Both the position numbers and the translations under genes were made by a program. The notes below the pieces were generated by a model. That model did not search any database. It was not told the origin of the DNA and saw only the letters and a list, made by a program, of their open reading frames with translations. DNA of 9,152 nt from an uncultured Bacilli bacterium (GTDB taxonomy: Bacteria > Bacillota_I > Bacilli_A > RF39 > UBA660), in the NCBI GenBank assembly GCA_947631525.1, contig CANRLQ010000035.1, positions 1 through 9,152 of the forward strand, given 5' to 3'. Shown here piece after piece: positions 7,793 through 9,152 of the stretch. The stretch's first letter is position 1; each line of letters begins with the position of its first letter.

Positions 7793-7797
7793 AATTA

Positions 7798-7911
7798 TTA
7801 TCTTTCTATTAAACTTTTTGGCATTTCTGGTTCATCAAAAAGAAATAAATGACATCTTGATTCAGAACTTGCTAATGAAAGAAAGCTAAGTAGATTAGCT
7901 ATTAATTCCAT
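7798..7911 (-). CDS. agrD: AgrD-type cyclic peptide autoinducer precursor (37 aa)
   Basis: A 37-residue precursor of a secreted cyclic signalling peptide. Residues 1-13 (MELIANLLSFLSL) form the short amphipathic membrane-binding helix. The signal region is around Cys20 (SSESRCHLFLF), and the tail DEPEMPKSLIER carries the charged 'xEPexPxsL' signature recognised by AgrB. By analogy AgrB cuts before the DEP tail and joins the new C-terminus to the Cys20 thiol as a thiolactone. That would give a ring of Cys plus five residues (HLFLF) if the cut is F25/D26, one more than the common Cys plus four. A perfect AGGAGG lies 7 nt before ATG (plus 7919-7924). The gene follows agrB by 45 bases on the same strand, and two tandem TAA codons end it. 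The exact mature peptide, including its N-terminal tail length, cannot be told from sequence. Confidence 0.88.
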   Translation of the reverse strand: MELIANLLSFLSLASSESRCHLFLFDEPEMPKSLIER

Positions 7912-7956
7912 ATATTAACCTCCTTTTTTTATTCTTTTATAATTAAACACTAATGC

Positions 7957-8571
7957 TTAATCCATATTTAATATATAAGTTTTGTAGTTGTTATAACTTA
8001 ATTTAAAAATCTTATATGTTATAGGTAAAATTAAAATTGTTGCAACTAGTATGCCAAATGTAACCATCGCCGAAATAACATTATTTTTTATCAAAATTGA
8101 TAAAGTTATTAGTAAAATGCAACTAATTATTGATTGGATTTTAAATTTTATTCTTTTTTCAGCTCTTATTATAGGAGCTTTTTTTGTATCCGCCGGAGCA
8201 TATAAATATAACAATAAAATACTTATAATTCCAAATATTATTTTTGTCATTATTGGAAATTCTATATTAAAATTTTTTATTACTAAAGGTATTCCTATAA
8301 AAATTAAAGTTGATGATAATAAACATATCCAGCTTTTTGTAGCATGTAATCCATGTGCTGGAGTTCTTAGTATATTGAATGATATTAATAATACTAAGAA
8401 TTCTTTAAAAATATTTAATAATAAAGATAATGGTATAATTATGAGTAGCTTTGTAAAAGTTAGATACAAACCTTCTAACCCATATTTTATTTCTTCCATT
8501 TTTATTTCATCATAATCAGGATGGTATTTGCTTATTAAATTTGATGAAAAATTTAAAAATCTCTTTTTCAT
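7957..8571 (-). CDS. agrB: AgrB-type accessory gene regulator: membrane cysteine protease that processes AgrD
   Basis: A 204-residue membrane protein that cleaves the AgrD tail and cyclises the peptide. The AgrB core RTPAHGLHATKSWIC (69-83) holds the catalytic His76 and Cys83, seven residues apart as in the staphylococcal enzyme (His77, Cys84). The family block YAPADTKKAPI is at 124-134. Hydrophobic segments lie at about 40-66, 82-98, 108-124, 147-163 and 166-186, and the N-terminus (MKKRFLNFSS) is basic. The start at 8571 is preferred because homologues begin at this MKK block. An in-frame ATG at 8595 adds eight residues (MVDDGGGY). Neither has a good ribosome binding site; GGTGGTGG before 8571 is the best available, so translation is probably modest. 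It is co-directional with agrD downstream. A promoter was not evident, consistent with activator dependence. Confidence 0.92.
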   Translation of the reverse strand: MKKRFLNFSSNLISKYHPDYDEIKMEEIKYGLEGLYLTFTKLLIIIPLSLLLNIFKEFLVLLISFNILRTPAHGLHATKSWICLLSSTLIFIGIPLVIKNFNIEFPIMTKIIFGIISILLLYLYAPADTKKAPIIRAEKRIKFKIQSIISCILLITLSILIKNNVISAMVTFGILVATILILPITYKIFKLSYNNYKTYILNMD

Positions 8572-8629
8572 GTAACCACCACCATCATCTACCATAACAA
8601 TATTACCACAATTATTTTTTAAAAAAATT

Positions 8630-8647
8630 TTCGATGTTTATATCGAA
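8630..8647. repeat. Inverted repeat with T run upstream of agrB
   Basis: TTCGAT and ATCGAA pair over 6 bp around a 6-nt loop. Read toward agrB (minus strand) the hairpin is followed by AA and seven T (plus 8627-8621), resembling a weak terminator 26 bases beyond the more upstream agrB start option. It could be an attenuator or an operator, or chance in AT-rich DNA. Confidence 0.35.
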
Positions 8648-8738
8648 TTAATATTTACTTAAAATGAATAATTTATATTAGATTAATTTAAAAAAATACT
8701 ATTTATGCATAAAAAGATACAAAATAGGTTTTATATAT

Positions 8739-8766
8739 TGCCTATGTTTAATTAATTTAGTAAGAT
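8739..8766 (+). promoter_or_regulatory. Candidate promoter of the cold-shock gene
   Basis: TTGCCT at 8739-8744 (4 of 6) and TAAGAT at 8761-8766 (4 of 6) are 16 bp apart. Transcription would start near 8773, right before the first leader hairpin (8775). The boxes are imperfect. Confidence 0.35.
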
Positions 8767-8774
8767 AGATGTGT

Positions 8775-8850
8775 TCCGTAAAAATGCGGATATTATTGAA
8801 CTTACAAAGGTAAGTTATTAGCAATAATTTTATATATTGCTAGAAGGGAG
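8775..8850 (+). promoter_or_regulatory. Structured 5' leader of the cold-shock gene (three hairpins and ribosome binding site)
   Basis: Three consecutive hairpins can be read. The first is 8775-8780 with 8785-8790 (TCCGTA/TGCGGA, one G-U pair, AAAA loop). The second is 8799-8805 with 8810-8816 (AACTTAC/GTAAGTT, loop AAAG). The third is 8819-8826 with 8835-8842 (TAGCAATA/TATTGCTA). The last ends 2 bases before the AAGGGAG ribosome binding site (8844-8850). Long structured leaders controlling mRNA stability and translation at low temperature are established for cspA-type genes. Its function here is inferred. Confidence 0.55.
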
Positions 8851-8858
8851 ATGTGTAA

Positions 8859-9071
8859 ATGAGAGGAAAAGTTAAATGGTTCAATAATGAAAAAGGATAC
8901 GGTTTTATTGAATATAACGATATGGAGGATATTTTTGTTCATTATTCGTCAATTTTAACTGAAGGATTTAAAACTTTAGTTGAAGGGCAATATGTTGACT
9001 TTGAACTTGTTAGAACTGATAAAGGGTTACAAGCTAAAAATGTCATCGAAGTAAAAACTACTTTAGTATAA
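8859..9071 (+). CDS. csp: Cold-shock protein (CspA family, single cold-shock domain)
   Basis: A 70-residue nucleic-acid chaperone that binds single-stranded RNA and DNA and loosens RNA structure during cold or growth changes. The single cold-shock domain fills the protein: MRGKVKWFN at the start, the RNP1 motif KGYGFIEY (12-19) and the RNP2 motif DIFVHYSSI (24-32). The stacking residues Trp7, Phe8, Phe16, Phe26 and His28 are kept. Its length is typical of the family (65-75). AAGGGAG lies 8 nt before the ATG at 8859. An ATG at 8851 opens only a three-codon frame (ATGTGTAAATGA) that overlaps the true start, so it is not the gene start. The gene is monocistronic, with a structured leader and tandem terminators. 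The divergent agrB start is 287 bases away. Paralogues are common, so which Csp this is cannot be told. Confidence 0.95.
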   Translation: MRGKVKWFNNEKGYGFIEYNDMEDIFVHYSSILTEGFKTLVEGQYVDFELVRTDKGLQAKNVIEVKTTLV

Positions 9072-9081
9072 GTAGTTTTTT
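9053..9081 (+). terminator. Terminator of the cold-shock gene, overlapping its stop codon
   Basis: An 11-bp perfect stem pairs 9053-9063 (AAAAACTACTT) with 9070-9080 around a 6-nt loop and ends in six T (9076-9081). The TAA stop (9069-9071) spans the end of the loop and the start of the 3' arm. Confidence 0.8.
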
Positions 9082-9082
9082 C

Positions 9083-9111
9083 AGAGTGTTGACAAAGATC
9101 AATACTCTTTT
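9083..9111 (+). terminator. Second, tandem terminator
   Basis: AGAGTGTTGA (9083-9092) pairs with TCAATACTCT (9099-9108) over 10 bp with one G-U pair and a 6-nt loop, followed by TTTT. It stands directly behind the first terminator and insulates the next transcription unit. Confidence 0.6.
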
Positions 9112-9136
9112 CATTTAGAAAAATATGTAGTATAAT
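9108..9136 (+). promoter_or_regulatory. Promoter firing out of the right edge of the window
   Basis: A perfect TATAAT at 9131-9136 lies 17 bp after TTTTCA at 9108-9113 (4 of 6). Transcription would start near 9143, so a gene or RNA begins just past the window. The -35 overlaps the T tail of the second terminator. Confidence 0.5.
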
Positions 9137-9152
9137 AAAAAACAAGTAAGGT

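Noticed and set aside
8051..8515. 154-codon open frame on the plus strand inside agrB
   Set aside because: It is antisense to a clear AgrB with catalytic His and Cys; the frame stays open because of low G+C and biased codons. It shows no family signature.
8572..8858. Search for an RNAIII-like effector RNA or another small peptide gene
   Set aside because: No credible frame with a ribosome binding site, and no strong promoter-terminator pair, was found; only leader hairpins are visible.
8851..8862. Mini-frame ATGTGTAAATGA before the cold-shock start
   Set aside because: It begins directly at the end of the ribosome binding site with no spacing, so it would hardly be initiated; probably chance.
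9089..9094. Perfect TTGACA considered as a -35 box
   Set aside because: There is no -10 at 16-18 bp; the sequence is part of the second terminator stem, and the real TATAAT pairs better with 9108-9113.
8942..9145. Minus-strand 67-codon frame over the cold-shock gene
   Set aside because: It runs through two terminators and a conserved cold-shock gene and has no recognisable domain.
1..9152. CRISPR array, tRNA, rRNA, insertion sequence or attachment site
   Set aside because: No regularly spaced repeats, cloverleaf with a CCA-type end, ribosomal sequence, transposase or long terminal inverted repeats were seen.

Overview
The window is very AT-rich (about a quarter G+C by eye). Its ribosome binding sites are strong AGGAGG-type, its promoters are sigma-A-like (TATAAT boxes), and its hairpin-plus-T terminators are tight. 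Tryptophan is read from TGG and all complete genes stop at TAA or TAG, so the standard bacterial code fits. This suggests an AT-rich Bacillota, either a Clostridia-like or a small-genome Bacilli lineage. The species cannot be named from the window.

Layout from left to right. Bases 1-75 hold the last codons of a plus-strand gene and a terminator shared with the next gene. Bases 73-1686 (minus) encode a family II manganese pyrophosphatase with inserted CBS and DRTGG regulatory domains. A divergent promoter region separates it from a small membrane-anchored FxLYD-type protein (1816-2280) and a P2B-type calcium-transporting ATPase (2367-4994). Each of the last two has its own ribosome binding site, and the first has its own terminator. 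An orphan AbiEi-type antitoxin/regulator follows (5123-5674), with its own promoter and terminator and no toxin partner beside it.

The right third is a complete Agr-type peptide quorum-sensing locus in an unusual arrangement. A LytTR response regulator (5772-6488) overlaps a GHKL sensor kinase (6472-7767) on the plus strand. Converging on them from the minus strand are the AgrB-type processing membrane protease (7957-8571) and a 37-residue AgrD-type pro-peptide (7798-7911), which is easily missed because it is so short. The two arms meet at one bidirectional terminator (7761-7792). Expected circuit: AgrD is cut and cyclised by AgrB, the exported peptide is sensed by the AgrC-type kinase, and the AgrA-type regulator responds, probably activating agrBD.

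Beyond agrB, 8572-8858 is a non-coding region with several inverted repeats and a structured leader for a cold-shock protein gene (8859-9071). That gene ends in two tandem terminators, and a promoter at the right edge fires into an unseen gene. Apart from the agr locus, the genes look like ordinary housekeeping or ion-homeostasis functions.
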